64,000 nt of DNA. Source: Salinimicrobium soli (GTDB lineage Bacteria > Bacteroidota > Bacteroidia > Flavobacteriales > Flavobacteriaceae). Location of the stretch: the NCBI RefSeq assembly GCF_048323655.1, contig NZ_JBLUWW010000001.1, positions 186,001-250,000 on the forward strand, read 5' to 3'. Both the position numbers and the translations under genes were made by a program. Shown here in pieces: positions 7,860-16,690 of the stretch (the first letter of the stretch is position 1; each line of letters starts with the position of its first letter). A model generated the notes under the pieces. The model was not told where the DNA came from. It did no database searches and saw only the letters and a program-made list of their open reading frames with translations.

Positions 7860-8876
7860 GAATTCACTTCCCACTCCAAAAGTACTTTCTACATAGATCC
7901 TTTCATTATGAGCTTCCAAAAGATGCTTTACAATAGACAGCCCTAGACCTGAGCCTCCTTCTTTTCGGGAACCACTTTTGTCAACTCTGTAGAAACGCTC
8001 GAAAAGTCGGCCAATATGCTTTTTCTCTATCCCTTCGCCATTGTCATTCACACGGACAATGATCTTATTCTTTGAAAGGTCTTCAATACTTATCTCTGTA
8101 GCGCCATCATTCTTACCATATTTGATGGAGTTCACGATAAGATTTGTCAGCACCTGCTGAATTCGGTCTCTGTCAGCAAAGACCATTGTAGGCGGATAAT
8201 GTTTATCTAAAGAAAGGGTGATGTTCTTTTTTGCCGCTTTCATCTCGAGCAGGTCGAACACATTCTGGATCAATTCTACAATATCAAATTCCTCTTTGTT
8301 CAAACTGAGCTCCCCGGTCTCCAGTTTGGTTATCATATCAAGGTCCTTGACGATATAGATAAGGCGGTCCACTCCTTTTCCGGCGCGCGCCAAATATTTT
8401 TTCCGCACCTTTTTATCTTTCATGGCGCCATCGAGCAGCGTTTCAATATATCCCTGTACGGTAAAAAGCGGAGTTTTTAATTCATGGGAAATGTTTCCCA
8501 TAAATTCCTTCCGGTAGGTATCCCTAAGTTGCAGAGCTTCGATCTCCAGTTTTTTACCTTCGGCAAATTTTGCCACTTCCCGGGAGAGCGTTGCCATGTC
8601 TGTAGTAGTCATTTCTTCAGGATCAATTCCGGAAGAATTCAGCAGACTCACGTCTTCATAGATCTTCTTGATCTTCTTGTAAATGAAGAACTCCACCCGA
8701 TACTGAATGATCAAAAAAGAGAAAATAAAACAGGATAAAGCATAGATCACAATGAGTTCGAGTGAAAAGCTTTTGGCAACCACCAGAAACCCTGCAGAAA
8801 AAAGTGTAAGAAAGAGGGTCAAGTACAGTGAAGTCTTGAGGGCAAACCTGTAGGATCTGCGAAAACTTGTTGCCAT
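7779..8876 (-). CDS. Membrane sensor histidine kinase (PhoR-like)
   Basis: 365 residues: two transmembrane segments (about 13-34 and 39-58), a short linker, the dimerisation/phosphoacceptor helix with His131 in GNISHELKTP, then the ATPase domain with N (NLIVNSIKYG), G1 (DNGEGI), F and G2 (GGSGLGLSIV) boxes. No sizeable periplasmic domain is present, so it may sense within the membrane. Its start overlaps the stop of the response regulator gene by one base (TAATG), which makes the two a cognate pair. The 3' end overlaps the glycosyltransferase gene by 81 bases. Confidence 0.93.
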   Translation of the reverse strand: MATSFRRSYRFALKTSLYLTLFLTLFSAGFLVVAKSFSLELIVIYALSCFIFSFLIIQYRVEFFIYKKIKKIYEDVSLLNSSGIDPEEMTTTDMATLSREVAKFAEGKKLEIEALQLRDTYRKEFMGNISHELKTPLFTVQGYIETLLDGAMKDKKVRKKYLARAGKGVDRLIYIVKDLDMITKLETGELSLNKEEFDIVELIQNVFDLLEMKAAKKNITLSLDKHYPPTMVFADRDRIQQVLTNLIVNSIKYGKNDGATEISIEDLSKNKIIVRVNDNGEGIEKKHIGRLFERFYRVDKSGSRKEGGSGLGLSIVKHLLEAHNERIYVESTFGVGSEFSFTLKKAKKTAPVKSKTGVLQSWVFF

Positions 8877-9562
8877 TAACTTACAAATTTGTATCCCACA
8901 CCTTTAATGGTCTGGAAACTTTCATCTCCAATCTTCTCTCGAAGCTTTCGGATATGCACATCTATGGTACGACCGCCTACCACCACGTCATCACCCCACA
9001 CTTTTTCCATGATCTCTTCCCGCTTAAAAACACGGCCGGGTTGGGAAGCCAGTAAATAAAGTAGTTCAAATTCCTTCCGTGGAAGCATTATCTCCTCGTC
9101 ATTCTTAATGACCTTGTATTCTTCCCGATTGATCACCAGATCACCAACGGTGAGAACATCAGATTTTCCTGAATCGGTATCCCGGAATCTTCGCAACAGG
9201 GCTTTTACTTTGCTGGTGAGGATCTTCGGTTTTATAGGTTTGGTAATATAATCATCTGCACCGGCATCAAAACCTGCCATTTGAGAATAATCTTCACCCC
9301 TGGCAGTGAGAAAAGTAATTACAGTGTTATTCAATTCCGGTTGTTTGCGCATTTGTTCACAGGCCTCGATCCCATCCATTCCGGGCATCATTACGTCCAG
9401 AATAATTAGCTGGGGCCTTTCTTTTTTGGCAAGTTTTAAACCTTCCCTGCCATTCTCGGCCGTTATGACATTATAACCTTCCGCAGAGAGATTATAACTG
9501 ATTATTTCCAGAATATCCGGTTCATCATCTACCAGCAGTATACAAATGTCCTTTTTTTTCAT
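8876..9562 (-). CDS. Response regulator, OmpR/PhoB family
   Basis: 228 residues. The receiver domain (1-120) has the phospho-acceptor Asp56 in LIILDVMMPGMDG. The C-terminal winged-helix DNA-binding domain ends with GGRTIDVHIRKLREKIG and IKGVGYKF. It activates or represses target promoters after phosphorylation by the adjacent kinase. PhoB-like by architecture, but no phosphate genes are nearby, so the signal is unknown. Confidence 0.94.
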   Translation of the reverse strand: MKKKDICILLVDDEPDILEIISYNLSAEGYNVITAENGREGLKLAKKERPQLIILDVMMPGMDGIEACEQMRKQPELNNTVITFLTARGEDYSQMAGFDAGADDYITKPIKPKILTSKVKALLRRFRDTDSGKSDVLTVGDLVINREEYKVIKNDEEIMLPRKEFELLYLLASQPGRVFKREEIMEKVWGDDVVVGGRTIDVHIRKLREKIGDESFQTIKGVGYKFVS

Positions 9563-9816
9563 TTCACTCTATATTATTACAAATATCGGATAAAGAAATT
9601 AAACCAAAACCGCCTTTCCAGACGCCTGATGAGGAAACTTTTCCCCGAACCTGCCTCCTCTATAATTTTACAAAAAAAGGCTTTTCTCTTGCCTTCTATG
9701 TAAATTAAAAATTATCAAATCTTTAATCGTGGGTTACACACCACCAAAATTTAGCGGCTTGGGAGTAGTCTGTTACAGCTTAAAAGTTAGTTCTATGACT
9801 TAAGGGAAATTTAGAT

Positions 9817-9942
9817 ATGAAGGATGGCGGAGCACTAACAAATGTTAAGATAGATGGTGCTTCAGCAGTAGTTAATGCGGCCTACAATCTGGGTACAAAG
9901 ATCGATCTTACGGCATGGACCTGGATCAACGCATCTTTATAA
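9817..9942 (+). pseudogene. 41-residue frame, possible C-terminal remnant of a secreted protein
   Basis: The frame MKDGGALTNVKIDGAS to the end WTWINASL has a composition like the tail of a large Bacteroidota secreted repeat protein (Gly/Asn/Thr-rich, Trp near the end). It is open only from a stop at 9796, with no signal peptide. A terminator hairpin follows 35 bases later. It is either a decayed gene end or a very small gene; I cannot tell which. Confidence 0.25.
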
Positions 9943-9977
9943 AAGACTGCCAATTAGCCAGATAAAATTGTGATTAT

Positions 9978-10007
9978 AAAAAAGGCTGCCCAACGGTAGC
10001 CTTTTTT
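9978..10007 (+). terminator. Rho-independent terminator
   Basis: AAAAGGCTGCC pairs with GGTAGCCTTTT (one G-T pair) around CAAC and runs into TTTTTT. The only upstream plus-strand frame is the remnant at 9817. Confidence 0.8.
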
Positions 10008-10080
10008 ATTTTATTGTATTAAAGGTAATATTTAACGTTTTGCTATGGAATTTCTGGTCTGGTTTTTGAATTTTTTATTG

Positions 10081-10088
10081 TAATTTTG
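10081..10088 (+). promoter_or_regulatory. -7 element of the T9SS-domain gene
   Basis: TAATTTTG matches TAnnTTTG and ends 10 bases before ATG 10099. No clean TTTG lies 19-21 bases upstream. Confidence 0.5.
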
Positions 10089-10098
10089 ATCCAATACA

Positions 10099-10446
10099 AT
10101 GCTGAAAATGAAACAACTCTACTTGTACCCCTTACTTATCATTGGCCTTTTGCTGTTCGCAAATCCGGCTAATGCTCAAGTATCTTCAGTGGAGACAGCA
10201 GCAAAAGAAGTCCCCATTGAAGGGCTTTCTATATACCCTAACCCTGCTTCGGGGCAGAAGGTTTTTGTTACTACTAAAGATAATAAACCAAAGAAGATCG
10301 AGATCTATAATGTTCTCGGGAAGAATGTTCTGGTTGCTAATCTGGTAGGGAACGAATTGAATATTTCTACTCTGGATCCAGGTGTTTACATCATGAAGAT
10401 CCAGGAAGGAAAAAGTTCTGCTACCCGCAAACTGGTAGTCCGGTAA
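10099..10446 (+). CDS. T9SS type A sorting-domain protein with no cargo domain
   Basis: 115 residues. Residues 1-26 are a signal peptide ending ANAQ. From about residue 40 the rest is one T9SS C-terminal sorting domain: GLSIYPNPASGQ, then KIEIYNVLGKNV, ISTLDPGVYIMKI and KLVVR at the end. Such domains direct secretion across the outer membrane by the gliding-linked type IX system, usually from the end of a much larger protein. Here only about 12 residues separate signal and sorting domain, so it is either a stand-alone small exported protein or the shell of a lost cargo gene. Confidence 0.85.
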   Translation: MLKMKQLYLYPLLIIGLLLFANPANAQVSSVETAAKEVPIEGLSIYPNPASGQKVFVTTKDNKPKKIEIYNVLGKNVLVANLVGNELNISTLDPGVYIMKIQEGKSSATRKLVVR

Positions 10447-10498
10447 CTCCTTCGAAACATCTTCTAAATACAACACTCTTTTAAAATAGCCTTTTCTG

Positions 10499-10506
10499 TA
10501 CCTTTG
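10499..10506 (+). promoter_or_regulatory. -7 element of the LuxE-like gene
   Basis: TACCTTTG matches TAnnTTTG. It contains the G of a candidate GTG start at 10506, which makes that start impossible for transcripts from this promoter and favours ATG 10521. Confidence 0.6.
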
Positions 10507-10520
10507 TGCCATCAATTACT

Positions 10521-11504
10521 ATGACACACAGGATCTCCGATATTTTTTCAATTCAAAGTCCGGAAGATTTCAGGAAACTGGCTCTTCAGACTTTTAAATT
10601 TCAGTATTCCAACAATAAGGTCTACAGGCAATTTTGTGATCTTCTGAATATAGATCCATCCGAAGTAAAGGAATTGGAAGAGATCCCTTTTCTCCCAATC
10701 GAATTCTTTAAGTCCCATTCAATAATATCTTCTGAAAAAGATCCTGTAATAATTTTCACAAGTAGTGGGACCACCGGGATGCAGACCAGTAAACATGAGG
10801 TTATCGACCTTGAGGTTTATAAAAAGAGTTTTAGAAAAGGGTTCGAAAATTTCTACGGAAATATTGAGGATTATGCCGTGCTGGCCCTGTTGCCTTCTTA
10901 CCTGGAGCGCGAAGGCTCTTCTCTTATTTATATGGTAGAAGATATAATCAATCGGAGTGGAAATCCGCACAGTGGTTTTTACCTGCATGATCTCGACTCC
11001 TTAAAAGAAAAACTCGACTATCTGGAATCCAAACAACAAAAAGTATTACTAATCGGCGTCTCTTTCGCCCTGTTGGACCTTGTAGAAAAATATACTTTCA
11101 GCTTAAAGCACACGATCGTGATGGAAACCGGGGGAATGAAGGGCCGCCGCAAAGAAATGATACGCACCGAACTTCATGAGGTTCTTAAAAAAGGTTTTGG
11201 AGTCCCCGTTATCCACAGCGAATATGGGATGACCGAATTGCTTTCGCAGGCATATTCCTTCGGAAATGGCATTTTTGAATGTCCTCCCTGGATGCAGGTT
11301 CTGGTGCGGGATCCCGAAGATGCTCAAACTTTACTCCCTGAAGGAAAGTCTGGAGGCTTAAATGTAATTGATCTGGCAAATATTTTTTCCTGTTCTTTCA
11401 TCGCCACACAGGATCTCGGAAAAAAATTAGGCGACGGAAAGCTAGAGATACTGGGCCGTTTCGACAACAGCGATATTCGCGGGTGTAATCTTATGGTTTT
11501 TTAA
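10521..11504 (+). CDS. LuxE-like acyl-protein synthetase / acyl-adenylating enzyme
   Basis: 327 residues from ATG 10521. FTSSGTTGMQTSKHEV is an adenylate-forming P-loop-like motif, and HSEYGMTELLSQAY resembles the conserved Y-G-x-TE region of ANL enzymes. Whole-length resemblance is to LuxE, which activates fatty acids as acyl-AMP and carries them on an internal residue. No LuxC or LuxD partner is adjacent, so bioluminescence is not implied; a role in activating an acyl chain for lipid or polysaccharide work is a guess. It is transcribed alone and followed by a strong hairpin. Confidence 0.7.
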   Translation: MTHRISDIFSIQSPEDFRKLALQTFKFQYSNNKVYRQFCDLLNIDPSEVKELEEIPFLPIEFFKSHSIISSEKDPVIIFTSSGTTGMQTSKHEVIDLEVYKKSFRKGFENFYGNIEDYAVLALLPSYLEREGSSLIYMVEDIINRSGNPHSGFYLHDLDSLKEKLDYLESKQQKVLLIGVSFALLDLVEKYTFSLKHTIVMETGGMKGRRKEMIRTELHEVLKKGFGVPVIHSEYGMTELLSQAYSFGNGIFECPPWMQVLVRDPEDAQTLLPEGKSGGLNVIDLANIFSCSFIATQDLGKKLGDGKLEILGRFDNSDIRGCNLMVF

Positions 11505-11596
11505 CAAAAAAATTTTAAACCACTTGTAAGGATTTGATAATTAGGCGACTTAACAAGTGGTTAGATTATGTTTTCATAATTGGTTGGTTAGTTAGA

Positions 11597-11634
11597 AGCC
11601 CCCTTAGCGCCGCCCGGCACAAGGGGGTTTTTTA
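11597..11634 (+). terminator. Terminator after the LuxE-like gene
   Basis: GCCCCCTT pairs with AAGGGGG across a GC-rich loop, followed by TTTTTT. The hairpin reaches the stop codon of the convergent tyrS. Confidence 0.8.
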
Positions 11635-12927
11635 TTCTACCCTAATTATATATGTATTCCTCTTCCCTTTGTTAATAATCACATATTTGTTGTTCAACAA
11701 GTCATCGGTCGTAATTGTATAATCTTCGGAAACCTTCTCTTTATTAACAGAGATTGAATTCTCTTTTAGAGCCCTTCTTGCTTCCCCGTTAGATTTGAGA
11801 AAATCGGTCTTGGCCGAAAGTGCTGCGACCATATCTAATCCCTGTTCCACATCCTCACGGTCTACTTTTGCCTGAGGTACTCCCTCAAAGACATCCAAAA
11901 ATGTAGCTTCATTGAGATTTTTCAAATCCTGAGCGGTACTTTTTCCGAAGAGGACTTCAGAGGCTTTTACAGCATTGTCATAATCTTCTCTGGAATGAAC
12001 CATTACTGTGATCTCCTCGGCCAGCTTTTTCTGAAGTTGTCTCAGGTGAGGCGCATCTTTATGTTGTGCCACCAGGCTCTCAATTTCCTCCTTTGGCAAA
12101 AAGGTAAAGATCTTGATAAATCTCTCGGCATCCTCATCGCTGGTATTCAGCCAGTATTGATAGAACTTATAAGGAGAAGTACGCGCCGGATCGAGCCAAA
12201 TATTTCCTGATTCTGTCTTTCCGAATTTTGTACCGTCAGCTTTAGTGATCAATGGGCAGGTAAGAGCATAGCCCTTTCCATCACCTATCCTTCGGATGAG
12301 TTCTGTACCTGTGGTGATGTTTCCCCACTGGTCACTTCCGCCCATTTGCAAAGTGCAATCAAGGCTTCTGAACAAATGCAGAAAATCATATCCCTGCACC
12401 AGTTGGTAAGTGAATTCTGTGAATGACATTCCTTCGGAAGCGTCTGAAGAAAGCCTTTTTTTCACACTGTCCTTAGACATCATATAATTCACAGTGATAT
12501 GTTTTCCCACATCCCTAATGAACTCTAGAAAACTGAAATTTTTCATCCAGTCGTAGTTATTCACCAGAACGGCAGCATTTTCAGCATCGCTTTCAAAATC
12601 AAGGAACTTTGCCAGCTGGGCTTTGATCGCATTTTGGTTATGAAGAAGAGTGGCTTCGTCAAGAAGGTTCCGTTCATTTGATTTCCCTGAAGGATCCCCA
12701 ATCATTCCCGTAGCTCCTCCAACAAGAGCTACAGGTTTATGGCCGCACAACTGCAGGTGTCTCAGCATCATCACCCCTACCATATGGCCAATATGAAGAG
12801 AATCGGCCGTAGGATCAATCCCCACATAGGCTGCCCGCATCTTTTCCTGTAAATGTTCTTCAGTGCCGGGCATTACATCGTGCACCATTCCTCTCCAGGT
12901 CAATTCTTCTACAAAATTCTTGCTCAT
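11632..12927 (-). CDS. tyrS: Tyrosyl-tRNA synthetase
   Basis: 431-residue class Ic synthetase that charges tRNA-Tyr. The HIGH-type motif reads DSLHIGHMVG and the second motif KFGKTES takes the place of KMSKS, as in bacterial TyrS. A tRNA-binding S4 domain occupies roughly the last 70 residues (GEARRALKENSISVNKEKV). Full length. Divergent from the epimerase gene at 13010. Confidence 0.97.
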   Translation of the reverse strand: MSKNFVEELTWRGMVHDVMPGTEEHLQEKMRAAYVGIDPTADSLHIGHMVGVMMLRHLQLCGHKPVALVGGATGMIGDPSGKSNERNLLDEATLLHNQNAIKAQLAKFLDFESDAENAAVLVNNYDWMKNFSFLEFIRDVGKHITVNYMMSKDSVKKRLSSDASEGMSFTEFTYQLVQGYDFLHLFRSLDCTLQMGGSDQWGNITTGTELIRRIGDGKGYALTCPLITKADGTKFGKTESGNIWLDPARTSPYKFYQYWLNTSDEDAERFIKIFTFLPKEEIESLVAQHKDAPHLRQLQKKLAEEITVMVHSREDYDNAVKASEVLFGKSTAQDLKNLNEATFLDVFEGVPQAKVDREDVEQGLDMVAALSAKTDFLKSNGEARRALKENSISVNKEKVSEDYTITTDDLLNNKYVIINKGKRNTYIIRVE

Positions 12928-13009
12928 GATTATTCTTTTGAAGTAAAAACAGCCGTAAAGATACCATAAACCTTCATTTTTCCTAAGTGGATTTGCCTAT
13001 ATTTACCCT

Positions 13010-14047
13010 ATGATTCTAGTTACCGGTGGCACTGGTTTAGTGGGCTCTCATTTACTGTTCGATCTTTCGGGATCGGGAGAAAATATCCGTGCTATTTACC
13101 GCAGCAAGAAGAGCCTCGAAGCCGTAAAGAAGGTTTTTTCTTACTATACTCCACAGGAGGAAGCCCTCTCCCGATTCAATTCAATAGAATGGATAGAGGC
13201 CGACATTACAAATGTACCGGCCTTAAAAAAGGCATTTTTGGATGTCGATCGGGTATATCACTGTGCTGCTTTGATCTCATTTGATGACGCTAAAGATACT
13301 GCCCTACGGAAGACAAACATCGAGGGCACTGCCAATGTGGTAAACTTCTGCATCAAAGAAAAGGTCCAAAAATTATGTTTTGTAAGTTCCGTGGCCACCC
13401 TGGACCAAAAACCAGGAGAAAAGGTAATTACCGAAGAGTCCCACTGGAACAAAGAGCTTGATCATAATATGTATGCCATCACGAAATACGGCGCTGAAAT
13501 GGAAGTCTGGCGGGCGAGCCAGGAAGGAATTCCTGTAGTGATAGTCAATCCGGGAGTTATCATCGGCCCCGGCTTTTGGGACAGTGGCAGCGGTCTAATC
13601 TTTAAGAGATTGGCTAACGGACTCAAATACTACTTTACCAAAACCACCGGTTTTGTGGGAGTCGATGATGTAGTAAAAGCCTGCGTGAAGTTAATGGCCT
13701 CTCCAATAAAGAATGAACAGTTCATTGTGGTTTCGGAAAACATTTCTTTTAAACACCTTTTTGAACTGGTAGCTAAAAGTCTTCAGAAACCGGCACCGTC
13801 TAAAAAATTAAAACCCTGGATGATCTACATTTTTTGGATCTATCAGGAGATCGCTTCCTTTTTCTTTGGAAAAGAAAAACAGGTTACCGGAAAATCAGCA
13901 TCTTCCCTTTTTGAAACTACGATCTATTCGGGAGAAAAACTCAGCAGAGAATTGAATTTCACCTACACACCAATGAAAGAAGTGATAGAAAAGACAGGGG
14001 AATTCTTTAAAAAGGATATTACTGATCCAAAGAATCTGGATTCTTAA
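13010..14047 (+). CDS. NAD-dependent epimerase/dehydratase family protein
   Basis: 345-residue extended short-chain dehydrogenase. TGGTGLVGSHLL is the N-terminal NAD(P)-binding glycine motif, and YAITKYGAE supplies the YxxxK catalytic pair, with a Ser in CFVSSVAT. Relatives act on nucleotide sugars, dihydroflavonol-type ketones or sterol-like substrates, so the substrate is open. Its last 29 bases overlap the convergent DUF4296 gene. Confidence 0.85.
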   Translation: MILVTGGTGLVGSHLLFDLSGSGENIRAIYRSKKSLEAVKKVFSYYTPQEEALSRFNSIEWIEADITNVPALKKAFLDVDRVYHCAALISFDDAKDTALRKTNIEGTANVVNFCIKEKVQKLCFVSSVATLDQKPGEKVITEESHWNKELDHNMYAITKYGAEMEVWRASQEGIPVVIVNPGVIIGPGFWDSGSGLIFKRLANGLKYYFTKTTGFVGVDDVVKACVKLMASPIKNEQFIVVSENISFKHLFELVAKSLQKPAPSKKLKPWMIYIFWIYQEIASFFFGKEKQVTGKSASSLFETTIYSGEKLSRELNFTYTPMKEVIEKTGEFFKKDITDPKNLDS

Positions 14048-14519
14048 GAGGTTCCGGGATTAATTCCAGCTTTGATATACTCTTCACCAGAGAATCTTTC
14101 TTTCTTTTCAGCTCCGGACTCATAGTATCGCGCCTAATGATTCTTCTGATAGAATCCTGCTTCTCTTCCTCCTGTTCCCGAATACTGTCATATTTTACAC
14201 GCAATTGCTCCAGATTTTCTTTCACCTGGGAATACATTTTCTGGTACTGCTTGTAATTTTCGGTATAGTAATTATTACTTATACGAAACCGGGTACTGTC
14301 AATATTGTATTTCTCCCGAATGTATTCTGAAGGAATAATTCCTTTTTCCTGGAGAAGGTTCTTATTATAACTCCGAGCCCCATGAAGAAGTGCGAGATCT
14401 GTCAAAATCTCGACCATCTTATCTTCAGAGATAAGATTTTCAGGTTTAGGAGATTTTTTGATATCCTGACAGGAGATCAAAAGCACCAATAATAGTAAAA
14501 CGGAAGTCAATCTTTTCAT
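14019..14519 (-). CDS. DUF4296 lipoprotein
   Basis: 166 residues. The N-terminus MKRLTSVLLLLVLLISCQ is a lipoprotein signal with Cys17 as the lipidated residue. The body is highly charged and helical (LVKENLEQLRVKYDSIREQ region), which suggests a coiled coil. The family is a conserved flavobacterial lipoprotein of unknown function. It starts on the last base of the dihydroorotase stop codon, so it is co-translated with a pyrimidine enzyme and a polyprenol-phosphate sugar transferase. Confidence 0.8.
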   Translation of the reverse strand: MKRLTSVLLLLVLLISCQDIKKSPKPENLISEDKMVEILTDLALLHGARSYNKNLLQEKGIIPSEYIREKYNIDSTRFRISNNYYTENYKQYQKMYSQVKENLEQLRVKYDSIREQEEEKQDSIRRIIRRDTMSPELKRKKDSLVKSISKLELIPEPLKNPDSLDQ

Positions 14520-15859
14520 TACCGGTCGAACTTGAGCCTTTCAGCTTTGGTGAACGGGGTAAACTGGAAGTTACGATACACAAGATTTCCATTGACAAAA
14601 GTGTGCGTCACACGAGATTTGAATGTTGTTCCTTCAAAAGGTGACCAACCACATTTATACAGAATATTTCCGGGTTGCACAGCCCATGGAGCATTTAGAT
14701 CAACCAGCACCAGGTCGGCCTTATAACCTTCCCTGATGAATCCTCTTTTTTCGATCTGGAAAAGAATGGCCGGGTTATGGCACATCTTCTCAACTATCTT
14801 CTCAAGAGAGATTTTCCCCTGATGATGAAGTTGCAGCATAGCAGGCAGAGCATGCTGCACCAATGGTCCTCCACTCGGGGCTTTTGTGTAAACATTCTTT
14901 TTTTCTTCCCGGGTATGAGGTGCATGATCTGTGGCCAAAACATCAATTTTGTCCTCAATCAATGCTTTCAAAAGAGCTTCCTGATCCTTTTGCGTTTTAA
15001 CGGCAGGATTCCATTTAATAAAGGTTCCTTTCTTAGCATAGTCCTCATCATTGAACCATAAATGATGGATACATACCTCTGCAGTGATCTGCTTATCTTT
15101 TAAATTCTTCTTGTTGTCAAAAAGTTTCAGCTCCTTAGCTGTGGAGAGATGAAATACATGGAGACGGGCCCCGGTCTTTTTAGCCAGTGCCACTGCCCTT
15201 GAAGAAGAAAGGTAACAAGCTTCCTCACTCCTGATTTTCGGGTGAAGTTCAATTGGAATATCATCACCATATCGCTCCACACATTCCTTCAGGTTCTTCT
15301 GGATCGTTTTTTCGTCTTCGCAATGAGCTGCTATTAAAACAGGAGATTCTTTAAAGATCTTTTCCAGGACCTTCTCGTCATCAACCAGCATGTTTCCGGT
15401 TGAGGACCCAAGAAATAATTTAAGTGCAGCTACATTTTTGGGATCTATTTTTTTTATCTCTTCCAGGTTGTCATTCGTCCCGCCAAACATGAAGGAGTAA
15501 TTGGCGTAAGAAGTTTTCTCTGCTAGCTTGAATTTTTCCTCAAGTAGTTCAATAGTGGTTGTCTGCGGCTGAGTGTTTGGCATTTCTATGAACGAAGTTA
15601 TACCTCCTGCCACAGCGGCCTTTGACCCGGATTCTATGGTCTCCTTGTGCGTTAACCCTGGCTCTCTAAAGTGAACCTGATCATCGATCAAACCGGGCAA
15701 CAGATAAGTCCCTTCAGCATCAATGATACTGAGGTTGGCAGATTTGGCACTGATACTGGATGCAATCTCCGTGATTATTCCGTCCTCTATGAAAACGTCG
15801 CCCTCAATTATGGAGCCTTCATTGACAATTCGTGCATTCTTTATAAGTACCTTCTTCAT
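14519..15859 (-). CDS. Dihydroorotase (amidohydrolase superfamily)
   Basis: 446 residues, predicted to interconvert carbamoyl-aspartate and dihydroorotate in pyrimidine synthesis. Metal-site residues seen are the presumed carboxylated Lys in VAALKLFLGSSTG, His in IAAHCEDE, His in HVFHLSTA and Asp in LATDHAPHT. The first HxH motif is altered: the stretch reads LIDDQVHFREPG, with Gln where the first metal-binding His normally stands. I recall this form from other Bacteroidota enzymes, but cannot check. One-base overlaps link it to the genes on both sides. Confidence 0.85.
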   Translation of the reverse strand: MKKVLIKNARIVNEGSIIEGDVFIEDGIITEIASSISAKSANLSIIDAEGTYLLPGLIDDQVHFREPGLTHKETIESGSKAAVAGGITSFIEMPNTQPQTTTIELLEEKFKLAEKTSYANYSFMFGGTNDNLEEIKKIDPKNVAALKLFLGSSTGNMLVDDEKVLEKIFKESPVLIAAHCEDEKTIQKNLKECVERYGDDIPIELHPKIRSEEACYLSSSRAVALAKKTGARLHVFHLSTAKELKLFDNKKNLKDKQITAEVCIHHLWFNDEDYAKKGTFIKWNPAVKTQKDQEALLKALIEDKIDVLATDHAPHTREEKKNVYTKAPSGGPLVQHALPAMLQLHHQGKISLEKIVEKMCHNPAILFQIEKRGFIREGYKADLVLVDLNAPWAVQPGNILYKCGWSPFEGTTFKSRVTHTFVNGNLVYRNFQFTPFTKAERLKFDR

Positions 15860-16590
15860 TATATTGTCATCTTATTAAACAGACTGTAAAATTTCATTTT
15901 CACTACTCCAAAAACTGCTTCCCAGATAATGGAGCCGCTCATTTTAGAAGTTCCGCGGGTTCTGTCAGTAAAAATTACCGGAACCTCAATTATATTAAAC
16001 TTTGCCAAATAGGCTTTAAATTTCATTTCGATCTGGAAGGCATATCCCACGAACTTTATTCGGTCCAGGTGAATACGCTCCAGTACTGCTCTTCTATAAC
16101 AAACAAATCCCGCTGTTGTGTCTTCAATGGGCATTGCTGTTATAAGCCGCACATATTTAGAAGCCATCCAGGATAGTAAAACTCTGCTCATGGGCCAGTT
16201 CACTACATTAACCCCCGTTTTATAACGGGAACCAATTGCGACATCTGCACCATCCCTTTTGCAGGCATTATATAACCTGATTAGATCATTCGGGTTATGG
16301 GAGAAATCGGCGTCCATCTGGAAGATGTATTTATACTCCTTTTCCAGGATCCATTTAAATCCGGCAATATATGCCGTTCCCAATCCCGATTTTCCTGTTC
16401 GCTCTATCAGGTGTAACCGATTTTCATAGTCGGCCTGCAGATCTTTAACTATTGCTGCCGTCCCATCGGGAGAGTTGTCATCAACCACCAAAATATGGAA
16501 ATTGCGCTGGAGAGAAAAAACATTTCGTATGATCCTCTCGATGTTCTCTTTTTCGTTATAGGTGGGTATTACAACAATCCCATCTGGCAT
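15859..16590 (-). CDS. Polyprenol monophosphomannose synthase-like glycosyltransferase (GT2)
   Basis: 243 residues. VIPTYNEKENIERII is the GT2 start, VVDDNSPDGT the nucleotide-binding region and FQMDADFSHNP the metal-binding DxD. The length and the single-domain form, without C-terminal membrane helices, match bacterial Ppm1/DPM1-type enzymes that move mannose from GDP to polyprenyl phosphate for later use outside the membrane. First gene of the three-gene operon with dihydroorotase and DUF4296. Confidence 0.88.
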   Translation of the reverse strand: MPDGIVVIPTYNEKENIERIIRNVFSLQRNFHILVVDDNSPDGTAAIVKDLQADYENRLHLIERTGKSGLGTAYIAGFKWILEKEYKYIFQMDADFSHNPNDLIRLYNACKRDGADVAIGSRYKTGVNVVNWPMSRVLLSWMASKYVRLITAMPIEDTTAGFVCYRRAVLERIHLDRIKFVGYAFQIEMKFKAYLAKFNIIEVPVIFTDRTRGTSKMSGSIIWEAVFGVVKMKFYSLFNKMTI

Positions 16591-16604
16591 AAAAATCTTT
16601 TGGA

Positions 16605-16612
16605 CAAATGTA
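16605..16612 (-). promoter_or_regulatory. -7 element of the GT2 / dihydroorotase operon
   Basis: TACATTTG on the minus strand, 14 bases before ATG 16590. A TTG lies 17 bases upstream of it. Confidence 0.6.
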
Positions 16613-16667
16613 ACTATTTTTAAAGTTTACAATTCAGTTTTCCCACTGCTTTTAATCGTATATATTT

Positions 16668-16675
16668 TACCTTTG
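16668..16675 (+). promoter_or_regulatory. -7 element of the DUF4271 / hemD operon
   Basis: TACCTTTG, 15 bases before the TTG start at 16691. Candidate starts further upstream would lie before the transcript begins. Confidence 0.6.
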
Positions 16676-16690
16676 TGGAAAATTTATTGT

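Larger units (their letters stand above)
9563..10098. other. 536-base gap: one tiny reading frame and a terminator
   Basis: Apart from the 41-codon frame at 9817 with its terminator and a -7 element before the next gene, I see only AT-rich sequence and short stop-interrupted fragments. Confidence 0.6.

Noticed and set aside
10521..11504. Part of a luminescence (lux) operon
   Set aside because: No luxA, B, C or D gene is nearby; LuxE-like enzymes occur in many non-luminous bacteria.
11534..11722. 62-residue frame after the LuxE-like gene
   Set aside because: It passes through a strong terminator hairpin and the tyrS 3' end.
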